Shown: one piece after another, positions 45,005 to 57,569 of the stretch
How positions within the stretch are numbered: the stretch's first letter is position 1
How the letters are laid out: the number at the start of each line of letters is the position of its first letter
DNA from: Amphiura filiformis
Taxonomy: Eukaryota > Echinodermata > Ophiuroidea > Amphilepidida > Amphiuridae
Assembly (NCBI RefSeq): GCF_039555335.1
Contig: NC_092628.1
Span: 57,213,547-57,277,546 of the forward strand
Reading direction: 5' to 3'
DNA: 64,000 nucleotides
The notes under the pieces: generated by a model
The model's input: the letters and a program-made list of their open reading frames with translations, nothing else
Told to the model about the DNA's origin: nothing
Databases searched by the model: none
Translations under genes and position numbers: made by a program

Positions 45005-45960
45005 GTAAGCATTCTCTTTTTGTGCATGCATTTTAGCTAAGCAAATGTGAAGGCCCAGATGGTTGCAAACCCACAGACGCGCTGCAAGTACGCGTATTTC
45101 AGAGGGGCATAACCAGTGGGGGGGGGTGGAACCCTGTTTCCCACACTGCCCCCCATGAGTTAACCATATTTGTACATGATTTAGTGGAGGATTGATATTT
45201 CAATTTGTTTTGCGATCTGTCGTGGTTGAGCCAATATTTTAAGGACCATTCAGACTCTCACCCTCCCTCTTCCATGCTCCCCCTTAGGTCTGAAATTCAC
45301 AGATGGGACTGCTTTAGTTCTAATGCTGCTGTGATTTCACACTACAGCCAATGAGATGCTGGTAAATCAGAATCACACTTGAGAGTTGTCACTTTTAATC
45401 TATCAGCATATAGGCCTACAGACCATTACTAATTGCCAAGGACACCAACTACCAGCAGCTGTGATTCAACCAGGGATATCCCTGATTCAACTTCAGAGAC
45501 ATAAAAGTAGGTCACATTACTATTACTAGGGCATGCCGTGGGTCCTCTAGATAGGCCTATAATGTGAAGTTGAATCATAATATCATGGATCCACAGGTAG
45601 TTGGTGACTGTTGTTGGTGATAGTACTCGCATCATAATCAAGGTTGTGACATTGTAACAACTTTGTGTAAATAGCAGGGATATTTCTTTGTAAATCTGAT
45701 TTTGAACACCTTTATATGGATTTTTCCACATTATATTGAACCAAACCCTTCTAAACAAAATCTCTGCAAGTTGCAAGGGGTCTTTTTCTCTTGTCCCTGT
45801 ATAAATCCAACAGTGAGTGGTTGACACCCGGGGTTGACAACACTTAATTAAAAAAAAAAAAATATTATTAGCAGAAATGTCCATTTATATTACCGGTATA
45901 AAATAATAGTATACCGGTAAATCGCATTGACCCTGTTAGCTTATTGTCTCCAGAACTTAT
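45005..45960. other. Intron of the 44771 gene or intergenic
   Basis: Begins with the GTAAGC donor. A run of G (about 45117-45127) follows. No second exon is recognisable. Confidence 0.4.
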
Positions 45961-46135
45961 GAGCTTTGATTGTAAAAGCTTGATAGTTAGCATATGTGCT
46001 TATTATTGAACGCTTTTAAAACATGCAAACATGAAGAGCTCCATCCACAAAAGTGTAAAGGCCGGTTTTGAGCAAAGCATCGATACACATAGTTATTATA
46101 CGAACAAGTAAACCTGCAAATGTTTGTCTTAACCC

Positions 46136-46183
46136 CATAATAGCTCAGTTGGTAAAGCACCAGACTTTGTTACAATTTCATGT
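46136..46183 (+). repeat. tRNA-like A-box fragment
   Basis: CATAATAGCTCAGTTGGTAA and AGCACCAGACTTTG resemble the D-arm and anticodon side of a tRNA. No T-arm, B box or acceptor stem follows, so this is a tRNA-derived fragment, not a gene. Confidence 0.45.
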
Positions 46184-46217
46184 TTTCAAAAGTGCTCAAT
46201 AATAAGCACATAGCCTA

Positions 46218-46450
46218 AGGAACAAACCAAAAGATCGATGACGTAGTTTCGTTTAGGGGGGAAGGGGGTAAAAATACTTGATTTGATTACATTTGTACAA
46301 AAACATTGGTCTGAAGAATGTGTCATTATTGTTATTATGTCAAAATTTTCCAAATTTCTTTATTACGTTTCTGGCAGGGAGGGAGGGGGTCGGCTGAGAA
46401 ACAAAACTAGTTACGTTTATAGGACGTCATCGATCTTTTGGTTTGTTCCC
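46218..46450. mobile_element. TA-flanked MITE B nested in element A
   Basis: Terminal inverted repeats AxGGAACAAACCAAAAGATC and GATGACGT, with TA at 46216-46217 and 46451-46452. The 233-bp interior is G-rich and non-coding. Confidence 0.85.
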
Positions 46451-46479
46451 TAACTATCAAGTTTTTACGGCATTGTTAT

Positions 46480-47560
46480 TGACTTATCATTCAACAATGT
46501 TCAAGAACTATCAGTAGTTTTCAATAACTGGCTTGAATGTATACATGTACATTTAAACGACCATACACTTATATCTTTAGTATGGTAGTCGGCATTTGGC
46601 TATCTCAAATAGAAAGCAGTTATCTTCAGTAGATAGCAGCAACAACTGTTTTCAGTTTACAGCAATAAATTTGTGTAGCCAGCAATAATCACTGCATGGG
46701 TATCTTTAGTAAAATTGATGCTAGTGAGTAGATATACAACATCATTGAGTAGGTAGTATAAAAGGCAACAGGAATGGCAATAGATATTGACTATCTTCAG
46801 TAGATAGCAAAACTGACTACAGTGCAAACTAATGATAATCTTCTGCTTTGTTTGTACTCAATGTTTACTCAGAGGCTGTATAGCAATTTTGGCCCAGCGA
46901 AAATAATATTTGGCGCCCACAAATTTACAGTGCTGTAGGCCTACAATTAGTCAATCTGAGGAATTACCAAGCCAACATTTGGCCAAGGGGTGGGTGGGGG
47001 GTACTTCATGTGATGCACCCAGTTTCCAGAGAGAGTCAACATTGAGTACAGCCTGTAATCTGCATGGGTATTGGATCATGGGAAAAATGCAATGAACATT
47101 ATTCATGCTATTATCCTAACAATACTGATTAGAAACCTTTCTGTGTCAACAGTTTTTAATATTTTTGACACTGAAATGAAATTTGATATACATTAAGTTA
47201 TATAAATGCATACCTACGTTCTAAAATTATGAAAGCATGAAGCACTGCAATAATTTCAGATGCAAATTTAATTATAGCATAAAACTAGCTCAACTTATAT
47301 ATTTGTGTGATATAAAGAATGGGTACTGTAGAGCTTGTCATCTTTTGGTAAAATTTCTCCATTTTTTGTTTTATTCAGCCAATTTATGACAATTCAGACC
47401 AAATGCACCACCCCACATTTCAAGCCGGATTGGCGCTAATGGGGCTTGTGGCTGGGGGCTAAAAGCAAAGTTGATGAGTATTGTCAAAATGTTTTTTTTG
47501 TTGGCTGCCATTAGCTTTGAAGTCATAATCACATCAAAAAATATTTGGCTGCAGATTTTT
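46480..47560. other. Gene-free stretch with TATCTTCAGTAGATAGC motifs
   Basis: Contains two imperfect copies of the dispersed palindrome (about 46620 and 46793). No exon is recognised. Confidence 0.45.
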
Positions 47561-47569
47561 ATTTTATTT

Positions 47570-47775
47570 TAAATCATTCATTCATTCTGTTCATTCTTTC
47601 ATTTATTGATCGATTGATCCATTCATTCATTTGTTCATTCGTTTGTTTGTTCGTTCATTCATTCATTCCATTTGTTTGTTCATTCATTTATTCATTACAT
47701 TACATTACATTACATTACATTACATTACATTACATTACATTACATTACATTACATTACATTACATTACATTCATT
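47570..47775 (+). repeat. Tetra- and pentanucleotide microsatellites
   Basis: An irregular (ATTC/GTTT)n tract runs to 47690. It is followed by a perfect (ATTAC)n array of about 15 units from 47692 to 47770. The translated frame (YITLH repeated) is meaningless. Confidence 0.9.
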
Positions 47776-48363
47776 TTCTTAAATTTATTTTGCTTGCATT
47801 GCAATATTTGCATTGATGTCCTGTCCAATTTATCTAATTGTATCTACTAAGCAAGATCCCTACAAGTGCATCTCACAATTGCATGTATAAATTGATCTGG
47901 TTGGCATTGGTCAAGTAGTGCAAGTGATGTGGAGGTCAATCAAATAACATGTTTCAAAGGAAGCAGTTTATTCCATTGATTTCCTTTCCTTCTACTTAAT
48001 ATAAATATATTTAGCCTGAGTCTTTACATCTTACAGTCCTCGGGTGTTATACAGTGATGATTCATTCAATCTTCAACCATGTGTCTCTTTTTCAAAAATT
48101 TGGTAAAAAAATAAGATTGTAATGCTTGAAATACCAGTATTGTACTTCTAACTATCAGTCTTATATAATATTGTAGCTTGCACATACTGTACACAACTTT
48201 ATTACTTTCCTACTAATTGTCCTATGGACGCAATAAGTAGACCAAACACAACTATTGCCGGAGCTGGATCTTTACCATCCGAATCTTTTATTTCCTTTCA
48301 TTTACACAGTTGATCAAGTGTCAACTGTGTTCTTCATACTTAATTTAATATCGCATATCACTT

Positions 48364-48716
48364 CAGACAGCTATATCATCTGATATTTTAAATAGATATA
48401 AATTCAAATTCATTAGCGCCTCAGACAGCTATATCATGTGGCTTATTCTTTAAAAGCAATATATATCAATCATTGAAATCATATATATGCATCAGACAGC
48501 AATATCATCTGATACCCTTTTTACGCAATCAGACAGCTATATCATCTGATATTTTAAATAGATATAAATTCAAATTCATTAGCGCCTCAGACAGCTATAT
48601 CATCTGGCTTATTCTTTAAAAGCAATATATATCAATCATTGAAATCATATATGTATCAGACAGCAATATCATCTGATACCCTTTTTACTTAATCAGACAG
48701 CTATATCATCTGATGC
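48364..48716 (+). repeat. 165-bp higher-order tandem repeat of a CAGACAGCTATATCATCTGA motif
   Basis: Two units of 166 and 164 bp start at 48364 and 48530, and a third partial unit starts at 48694. Within each unit the 20-bp motif recurs three times at spacings near 58, 71 and 37 bp, giving seven copies. ATCAGA at one end and TCTGAT at the other make each motif a partial palindrome. Confidence 0.9.
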
Positions 48717-49690
48717 CATTTATGGTCCTGAAGTGAGACGACCCACTTCAAATCCCAAACAGCATATTTGGCTTGGACCTAATCATTACTCATTTCCGAA
48801 TTAGGACAACCCCATTCAATTTCCAAACATCCTAATTTGGAATTGACATTAAATATTAAGTATGTGAAAACATTCCCAATGACTTGCTCAAATGCAGCAA
48901 TGTATCTCCATTTTGATTCATATATTGGACAAAATGGTAAAAAGCAAAAGAAACAATGCCATTTAATATCATATTTTTATAAAGGAGTGGTGGGTGGGTT
49001 TTAAAATTTTCCTGACCTCTTCGGATGGTATCGAAACAGCTTATGAATTTTCCCGGCAACAATTTCTGTGAAAACAGCCACGCCCCCAGAACCGCTGCCT
49101 ATGATTGGCTACTGGCACGCGACTCGACACAGGGCATGAATGCACAGCAGGTGTCGGACTGATGTCACAACACGCATGGCACCACCTTTTATTGATCTAC
49201 AGGACAATGAAACCCTTTTCAACAAAACCCAGGGCTTATTACGCCAATGACAATTTTGGTTTTGATTGAAGTTTGCTCAATCAAAACCCGATTAGCTCTG
49301 CCTTGTAATATTTGGAAGTTTACATATGGTACCGTACTCTTTTAATATATTCTAAGGGATAAGTGTTTGCCCATCACAGAAAATTTCAATACCAGTAGTA
49401 ATATATTTAGCATAATAAATAAGAAGACACTCCATAAAAACTGAGAACATTCCAAATTTGTTTAATTTGTATTAAAAAATGCCTTGGTTTGTACAGGTTT
49501 GATTCAATATCGTATTGATACATGTATGCAGGCCTCTGTTCCAAATAACACTGGTCACATGATGTACAATTTAAATTACATTCATACACATAGGTTGCGT
49601 AAACTTAGCAATAATTATTATGTAAAGTGTTAGGATTACGCTCTTTATTTTGCAATACAGAATATTTTCATTCAAACAACTAGTGCTATA
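48717..49690. other. No gene seen
   Basis: Mixed AT-rich sequence with a short GC-richer patch at 49075-49180. No exon or TIR pair is recognised. Confidence 0.4.
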
Positions 49691-49905
49691 TACAGGCCCA
49701 TACGCAGGGGGTGTACAAAAAGTCCCAAAATTTGCGAGAGTACCGAGCAAAAAAGTCTGATTTTTCACGTGTTTTTCGTCAAAAAAGGTCCAAATTTTGG
49801 AAAGAAAGTCCACTTTTCACAAAATCGCCCCCCCCCCTTGGGAAAAAAGTCCACTTTTTCAAAATGAGCACCCCCCAAAAAACTCCTGCGTACGGGCCTG
49901 GCTAT
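49690..49905 (+). repeat. Dispersed repeat, copy 2 (inverted relative of 41108-41365)
   Basis: Bordered by CAGGCCCATACGCAGG and GCGTACGGGCCTG. The body AAAAAGTCCACTTTTTC and AAAATCGCCCCCCCCCC matches copy 1 reversed. Confidence 0.75.
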
Positions 49906-50761
49906 ATAATATTTGTCTGGCATCACATGGTTTAATCGTTGGGTCAAGATTCATCTAGAATCTGCATGGATTATTTCAGTTCATCGTCCTCTTATCATTC
50001 AGCCATTTTGATGCTCAGGAATCCCTAATTAATACCCAATCCTGATCTGGCAATTTTATTAGGTGTGCAAAGATGTATGCAATTAAGCCAGCATGAAAAG
50101 TTGTTATTAATTTAGCTAACCATGCATAGGATCTGCAGTGTTGGTTTATGGGATAATAATATAAGGTCTTCAAAGCTGTTTAAATGTCATTCGAACAAGA
50201 ACAGCGAGAAATACACTCTTGATTATACTCGGGTAATGAGGACAGTTTGAATTTTATACCGCACTGTGTACAATACATAAATGAATAAATCTAACATTGA
50301 TTATGCACTTGAATTTAGCATTACGGTAATTATGAATTGAATTGGATGGTATTCAATAGAGGGTGATTGAAGAATCCCAAAATACTGTAATGACATAATC
50401 CGCATTAACTTGTTTTCAAAAACATTGTACTTTTTAAATACCAGTATATCGTGGGTTAATAACAACACATGAAGAAGATCTGGTCACTCTGGTTGTTATT
50501 TCTCATTAATAGCTAATGAGTTGTATGTGCTATAAGATCTTGTTTAATAATGCAATGAAAATAACATTACAGTGTGTTAGCTCACTGGAGAAGCATGAGT
50601 GATATGATTTGGTTCATCATTTGCTGGGCATACTTTTAAAAAGAATATACATTTCATTGTGTTATTTGAAACTTTAACTGAATATCTGATATATCATTAA
50701 GGCTGCGATCAGTAATATTTTAAAATTAATTCTTTCTAGAGCTTGAAACTACATTATATTT

Positions 50762-51430
50762 GATATGTACAAGAAAGAGTTGTCTATTTTTATGTATAAG
50801 TATACCCAAGGTATGTTACCAAAATCATTTGATGCTATGTTTAAGAGTCTTAAGGATATTCACAGTTATAATACTAGAAATAAGCATAATTACCAACTGC
50901 ACAAAACAAGTACTGTTGTCTCAAATGGTCCAAAAATTTGGAATCAAATACCTTATGAGATTAGACAGGCTACCAACATTTCTCTCTTTAAGAGAGGAGT
51001 ACATGCCTTACTGAATGACAAGTAGATCCAAGCATGTTTTGCTTCATTATTATAGTGTGATATTTCTGTTAATCATTCTATTACATCATTGCCTCCACTT
51101 AATATGTCCTCTCAAAGTTGTTTATCATTGCTTTTATGCTTTATATCAGAGTTTGTAATTTGCTTTATGTTAATGTTAAATACTCATGATTATAGTACAA
51201 TATTATATTTAAATTGATTGATTCATTATATTTGTGTTTAAATTTCTTGGCTACAGATCCTCGTTTTGTTTTTGTTCTGTTTTAATTTGTGTAATTTAAT
51301 TATACAGGGGGTGCAGCATTTACAGGCTTCGCTTATCGTTGTACCTCCTCCATCGTGTTGTACTTTTTATAATTATTGTATTTTGTTGTAATTTTTGATG
51401 GAAATAAAATAAATCTGATTGAAATTGAAA
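50762..51430 (+). mobile_element. 5'-truncated CR1/L2-like LINE 3' end
   Basis: The plus-strand frame 50765-51025 encodes the last 86 residues of a LINE polyprotein, with HSYNTRNKHNYQL, NGPKIWNQIPYEI and a final FKRGVHALL. HSYNTRN followed by GPKIWN is a hallmark of CR1/L2-type C-termini. A 3' UTR follows, ending in an ATTGAAATTGAA-type tail at about 51430. The frame is unbroken, so this copy is relatively young. Confidence 0.8.
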
Positions 51431-53975
51431 AACATTATTGTGGTAATTATTTACCCAATACATATTAAGATACACAGGGATGTAAAATCTTCTGAAAATT
51501 ACCAGAAATTTGCCCCCCCCCCCCAAAAAAAGATATGGAAATGTAAATATATATCTGGAATTGGATGATAATAATTGTCGTAAAAAGAACCAAATTCCAG
51601 CCTATTCCGCGGACAAATCCCCCTAAATGTTCAATGCCTCACACATGCCCCTGGCCACCTGGATTTTCAGGAAATGGATATGTTGCTCATTTACATCCCA
51701 GTCTACAACTAGCAGGTTGCAGGCAGCATTCACATTTCAGACCAAAGTATCTCTCATGCCATTTGTTAATGTCTCCTTGCTGTCCCTGAAACAATTTTTT
51801 CTCAAGAACTTGTCAAGTCCGATCAAAAATAATAAGGCTGCAAAATACATGTTGTAGATATATATTTTTGTAAACAACATACTATAGTGTTTGTCGATGA
51901 TGACTCTGTGAAATATATGCGGCAACCTTACAGTAGCCTCGCTAGGTTATCAAACTATAGTGCATTCAGCACTACTAGATGTGGTGTATGCACTCTGTAT
52001 GTCTTTGCATCATACATTTATCTAAACAAGTGCTCTAGAGCTCCTTGTGGGATAATATCGTTGATCAAAGAATTAGCAGTTTCTTTATTAATCTTTTGGG
52101 TTAGATGATTAAAAAATCACATCATCTCATAAGCTATCAGCAAGTTCTCATGGCTACCGAGTTCAAAAGTGAAGGTTTCTATATGTATAGACCGGAGATT
52201 CAATATAATGAGGGAAGTTCTAAAACGGTTTTCTATATAAAATACCTAGACAATTAAAGTGACTTTTGTTTGTGTACATGTTTGAACATCTTTTGAACCA
52301 TTAGAGCTGAACAAAATATATAAATTGCCTTACATGGGCATTGAGTGCCGGTAGGAGCTGGATAGCTTGACCTAGGTTAACATGGTTAGAATTCTTTTAA
52401 ATTAGTACATTAGTACTTAATTTTGTTAAGTATGGATTTGCACATATTATTATTAAGTAGTAATCTACTTGCATTGACATAATGTGCAAATAACCTTTGC
52501 ATAACATTGTAGTTATACATAATGGATTTTATGATTTTGTGATGCGGGTGGTCAGAAAAAATAAAACAAGGTAATTAGTGATATAGTTTTTTTAAAGATT
52601 GTTTTTGTATATTTTTAATATCCAAATCTATAGAGAATCCTCAGAGCAATACATACACCATATACAAGCATGTGGCAAATGGCAGAGAATCACTCATGGA
52701 ACAGATTATATAGAGCATTGCTTTGAGTACAAGCAATAATGAGTCTAGAAATGAACTTGCATGTCTGCAGTTAACACTGCCTTGTATGTACCCCAACACC
52801 TCTTGATTGTAATAGTCATAACCAGGCATATGAATATTTTGTATGTCTGAATGTTGAATTAATTTTTCAAGTCTCTTTTGTGAATTTACGCTAGTAGTCA
52901 TTTGCCTGAACAACCAGCACCTCATGATAAAAGAATAATTTTGTATGTCTGAATGTTCAATTAATTCTTCAATTCTATTTTGTGAATGTACTGTAGTATG
53001 TTTCCATATCAAATTGGGTCATCGTGCAGCATCCTGACACCTGAAGCGCTACCAGTAAAGCAGGCTATGTCTTATTTGATCAGATTATCGGTGCAGGTCT
53101 AAAGGGAGCCACTAGGCAGCGTACATCCACGCTAACTCTTTGTAAGCAGAAGTCAAATGTGCTACTATGTTGCTTACCAGCTCGTGCAAATTTGTTTTTA
53201 TACACTTTTATTATTTTAGAGAACAAGAAGAAGACACAAATTTTTATGTCAAATTTTCAGTTACAACGATTTATTGTGAAATAATAAATGACTTTTGAGA
53301 ATGGAAGCATAAGAATGTATAAAAGATCAGATGTTCTTATAGAAAAGTGATATTGTAGAGTGAATAAAATACAAATGGTGGTAAAGTTGGTTTGTACAGT
53401 AAGAGTCTATAACCATACAAAATGTGATCTTTGATCCATTTACAGGACTTTTTTGTACCAGATTATTTAAATCCATTTTTTCATGTTTAGTACAAATTTG
53501 GTTGTGAAATTTTGATTTTCTTTTTGATTCCTTTTCATTTTTTCATTTGGAAATATTTTCTCACTGTGAATTTGAGACTGGTATTAAAGATTGGTAGGGA
53601 TAAGGCTAAGGCAGATGAGGAAGTGCGAAAGTTGCGGATGCATACCGAGCTGTGTGGGGATGTTTATTGTGCTTACAGGGTCAATAGAGTGTAAACCACC
53701 ATGTGTGTTGTTATGCAGGGGACCTTAATGAACTGAAAATATTTGCCACAGAGAGAGGATTAAGTGTTATAGAGGGTAAAATTCTTGAGATTGAAAAAAT
53801 GGAGCGAGGCAGTGTATTTCAAAATGGGCATGGAAATGAAAAATACTGTTGAATTGCAAGTATGTGCATTTCGACCAATATTAATAATATACCAGTGCTA
53901 GTTATAAATCCAATTTCCCTAGTTTGTGCATCATAATAATACTTATAAAAGTTGCTACATGTATATATCAACGGT
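51431..53975. other. No gene seen
   Basis: 2.5 kb of AT-rich sequence. 52808-53000 contains two similar blocks (TTTTGTATGTCTGAATGTT and TCAATTCTATTTTGTGAATxTAC-like) about 120 bp apart, a short direct duplication. No exon is recognised. Confidence 0.45.
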
Positions 53976-53979
53976 TACC

Positions 53980-54990
53980 ATGAATTGCTATCTAGAGTAT
54001 ATAGCAAATATGGTGACCATGAGTTGCTATCTACTGAAGATAGCAATATGTTGTGATTACATGTTGCTCTGTGCTGTAGTATACAAATATTAACTGTCTA
54101 TGAGTGTGATGGTCGAAATATAATCACGAGGTGAAAGATGGATTATTCCATTCCACGAGCCGAACGGCGAGTGGAATGGAACAATACATCTTTCACCGAA
54201 AGTGATTATATTTCACCATTACATACCTAATTTAAGACGTTAATATTTGTTTTATATCACTCATGCATAAATTCTATTACTAAAATACTATTTAAGGTAG
54301 GAAATACATTTTTCATCAACATAACACCATGTTTTGCCGTGATATACTTCACATTTTGGGGTCTACCCCATAGCTAAAATCGGCGAGTCCAAGAGTCAGC
54401 GCACGGATTGGCGCAGGCGACTACGGCAGAGCACTATGATAGTAAAGACTATCACACGGAGAGGGTGATGGTAAAAATGGCAAATGGTAATCAACCAATG
54501 AACTGTCTAGAATTTATGTATGAGTGATATAAATAGCAATATTTGATGATTACAAGTTGCTCTTTGCTGTAGATAACATGATATCATTTATTGCTATCAG
54601 CAGTAGATAGCAGTGGTGATAATGAGTTGCTATCTACTGAAGATAGCAACATGTGGTGATTACTGGTTGCTCTTTGTTGATACCATGATATAGCATTTAT
54701 TGCTATCAGCAGTATAGCAGTGGTGATAAAGTGTTGCTATCTACTGAAGATAGCACCATTTGGTGATTACTAGCTGGTTGCTCTTTGCTGTAGATAACAT
54801 GATAGCATTTATTGCTATTAACACGTAACAGTGGTGATCAACAGTATATAGCAGTGGTGGTGATCATGATTTGCTATCTACTGAAGATAGCAACATTTGG
54901 TGATTACAGATTGCTCTTTGATAGCATGCATTGCTATCAACAGTAAATAGCAGTAGCAGTAGTTGCTATCTACTGTAGACAGCAATGGTG
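53980..54990 (+). repeat. Satellite-like array around TTGCTATCTACTGAAGATAGCAA
   Basis: A 90-120 bp unit repeats irregularly: GGTGATxATGAGTTGCTATC, CTGAAGATAGCAACAT, GTGATTAC, GTTGCTCTTTGCTGTAGATA. The palindromic core occurs at about 53984, 54024, 54626, 54733, 54870 and 54962. The array is interrupted by the element at 54108-54550. Diverged units continue at 55200-55330. Confidence 0.8.
54108..54550. mobile_element. Inverted-repeat insertion inside the satellite array
   Basis: The left part folds into a strong hairpin (GTGAAAGATG, ATTCCATTCCACGAGCC, CGGCGAGTGGAATGGAA, CATCTTTCAC). TTTATATCACTCATGCATAA and its complement TTATGTATGAGTGATATAAA mark a second arm pair at 54250 and 54515. Exact borders are uncertain. 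Confidence 0.6.
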
Positions 54991-55330
54991 GCCATGTGTA
55001 GCTATATAAACTATGTTTGGACTAAGTTTGAAGGCCCTTGAAGGACCATTCTGGTCATTTTATGGACCAGTATCACCAAAATTGTCTTGGGGCTTTGACC
55101 CTGTGACCTGAAGTCAATAAATTGTGCACAATGTGGTTTATTTTATTTTTTTGCATGATTCCTAGGACAAGAGCACACAGGGTTTACAGCACAGAGCAGA
55201 TATCAATGGTGACTATGAGTTGCTATACAATGGATAGCAATAGTGGCCATGAGTTGCGATCTATGGTAGATAGCAATGGAGATCATGAGTTGTTTTATAT
55301 ATAGGCCTATAGTAGATAGCAAAAGTGAGC

Positions 55331-57090
55331 ATGAGTTCTTATCTACAGTATGATGACTTTGAAATATTATATATATAAAGTCAACTGTAATTCATGTGAT
55401 GACCATGAGTGGCCTTTAGTAGATCTGGTGAACATAACTGTCTACTGATCTTTTTAAAAATTAAAATCTTTTTAAAATCTTTAATGGCAGTAACGATCTT
55501 GAGCTGATCATCGGCTGTGTGCGTAGCAATGCAATATATGTACAAAATGTAGAAAAGAATTTCTAATATATTATTGATACATTGATGAGTGAATTCTGCA
55601 GTTAGAAGTCAGCAAGCCATAAGCAGACACAAGATACTTGTAACGATTCATGCATATTAAATCTAAAAGGTTGTTTAACCTTACTCACTGCTACAAGTTG
55701 ATTGCATGTGTCTACCCCACTGGACATTATTATAGCTGGGACATCGGAGCAAATGGAATCAGGGTCCACAAACCAAATTAAATTCCATCCAGTTCATTTT
55801 TTATGCAAGCTAGAAGAGCACATGTCTTTAAAATATTTAGCTGGTAGTGGTTATGTAGTTTAAATTCCATAGAGTCCATTAAATTCCACCGGGTTCATTC
55901 TTTATGCATGCAAGGAGAGGACCACCTGTTTTTAAAAATATTTAGCTGGTAGTAGAGATATTTTGGCATCATGTAATTGGTTTAGCTGGTTTGTAACCAT
56001 TTGCTCAGCAAGTTTTCCTTGTGGAGAACAAGAGGTAGCGACCTTGATAATTTAAAGAAATCAGCATCTTAAATTTGTTAATTGTACAATTAAACCAAAA
56101 TAAAACCAACTGATGAAAAAAGAACAAATCAAAAACTGGAAATATTTAGAATACTTATGATATTTTATGTATTCCAAAGTTTTAGCACATCATTAGGAAA
56201 TTGAACATGACAGTGGTTTTCAAATGTTTCAAATACTCATAAATATCTGATGAAATTAATAATTAAACAAGCAAGCAAACAGTAACCGGAGAGGGGGTTA
56301 CTCAACTCAAATAATATTTACTAGGTAACTGTCTCCCACATTTTAGAAATGCAAGCTTCAGACTGGGGTTTAGGGACATAAGATGGGGTCTCTGGAACCA
56401 AAATGGGGCTTTGTTTAGTACCCTTGTTAGGAACATTTCTTAGAAATATGTCCTTAAAGCTTAAATTTGAAGCTAATTTTAGCATATTTGGAGCAAAATT
56501 TAGCCTGATGGCTCTGAGACAAAGAAATTGATGGGTTCTCTAGAATAGAAATTGAGCTTGAAAAAGGGGGGGGGTATTAAGAGTGGCATTTATTTACCTG
56601 TAGTCCAAGGTATACAAAGCCACGTCCTCCCCGACAGAAACATATAAACAAACAATCAACACTAACAGTTATTCTGAAAATACATGTAGTTTCATAAAAA
56701 TATAGAGTGCATATCATCAGCACAGTGACATAAAAATTGGTTCTGCATGAATTGAAACAATGCACACACATAATTCAATTTGTGGTAACCTATATATTTT
56801 TTTCATTAAAAAAAAACATAAAAGCATCTGAATTGGCATCGTAAAAAGCTGTGATGCATGACATGGAGTAGGCAGGCAGAATCAAAAAATGTATAATGAG
56901 AAGCTCAATGAATATAAAATTGATGCAATGGCAAGTAAGTAAGAAAAACAATCTAATCCAAACATAATAAAAAGGAGAAAACAGCATACCGTAAACTTTC
57001 ACCTAATGGCGCTATGGGCTCCCTTGACATAACTGGAATTTTAGACACAAACTAAAAGTGCCCTCCCATAAAAATCCCACTAGTAAATAA
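55331..57090. other. No gene seen
   Basis: AT-rich. There is a short duplicated block (TTAAATTCCAxxxxGTTCAT and TTTAAAATATTTAGCTGGTA) at about 55780-55850 and 55870-55950. No exon is recognised. Confidence 0.45.
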
Positions 57091-57098
57091 GGGCACAT

Positions 57099-57398
57099 AT
57101 CGTATTTCGTCAAATAAACGCCCCCGGGGGCGTTACATTTTCCCAATGGGGGGCGTTTATTCAAGGTCAATTTTAGAACAATAATTCCCATTAAAATCAT
57201 TACACGGACTTCTGGTTCACTTCCGGGATTCCAATCCAGATTTTCGCCAATTATTGACGCTATTATCGACCATGTGGGCGACTTGGTAAGCTTACTACAC
57301 AAGATAGCATGGAAATATCGGCATTTTTAAACATCTTGGTTGAAAAAAGTGGTGGGGCGTTTATTTGAGAGGGGGCGACTATTTGACGAAATACGGTA
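57099..57398. mobile_element. MITE related to 40439-40882
   Basis: Terminal inverted repeats xCGTATTTCGTCAAATAxxC and GCCCCC. Internal GGGGGGCGTTTATT motifs match the copy at 40439. TA lies near both borders. Confidence 0.8.
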
Positions 57399-57499
57399 CC
57401 TTTATCTTTATCTGTACATGAAATTTATCCCAAGGCAAAGGACCCTAGGTGTGCCATTTAATAGGTGAACGTTTACGGTATAGTATCATCATCATGTCA

Positions 57500-57560
57500 T
57501 CATTTTCATATCATCATCATCATCATCATCATCATCATCGTCACCATCATCAGCAGCATC
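57500..57560 (+). repeat. (ATC)n microsatellite
   Basis: Nearly uninterrupted ATC repeats, decaying to CACCATCATCAGCAGCATCA. Confidence 0.9.
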
Positions 57561-57569
57561 AACAACAAA

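Larger units (their letters stand above)
45973..46475. mobile_element. Inverted-repeat element A, interrupted by element B
   Basis: The left arm AAAAGCTTGATAGTTAG, then GTGCTTATTATTGA, is mirrored at 46175-46215. The mirror resumes at 46453 with ACTATCAAGTTTTTA. Removing 46218-46450 and one TA restores a continuous right arm. Confidence 0.7.

Noticed and set aside
45429-45884. 151-codon minus-strand ORF
   Set aside because: Longest single ORF of the window, but without any domain, with an odd residue composition and ending in an A-run. It is probably chance in intronic sequence.
46136-46210. tRNA gene
   Set aside because: Only a D-arm-like A-box segment is present. No T-arm (GGTTCGA) or acceptor-stem pairing follows.
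47545-47850. Protein of repeated YITLH
   Set aside because: It is the translation of the (ATTAC)n microsatellite.
48364-48716. CRISPR-like array of regularly spaced repeats
   Set aside because: Spacers are themselves repeated in a 165-bp higher-order unit and the context is an animal genome, so it is a satellite.
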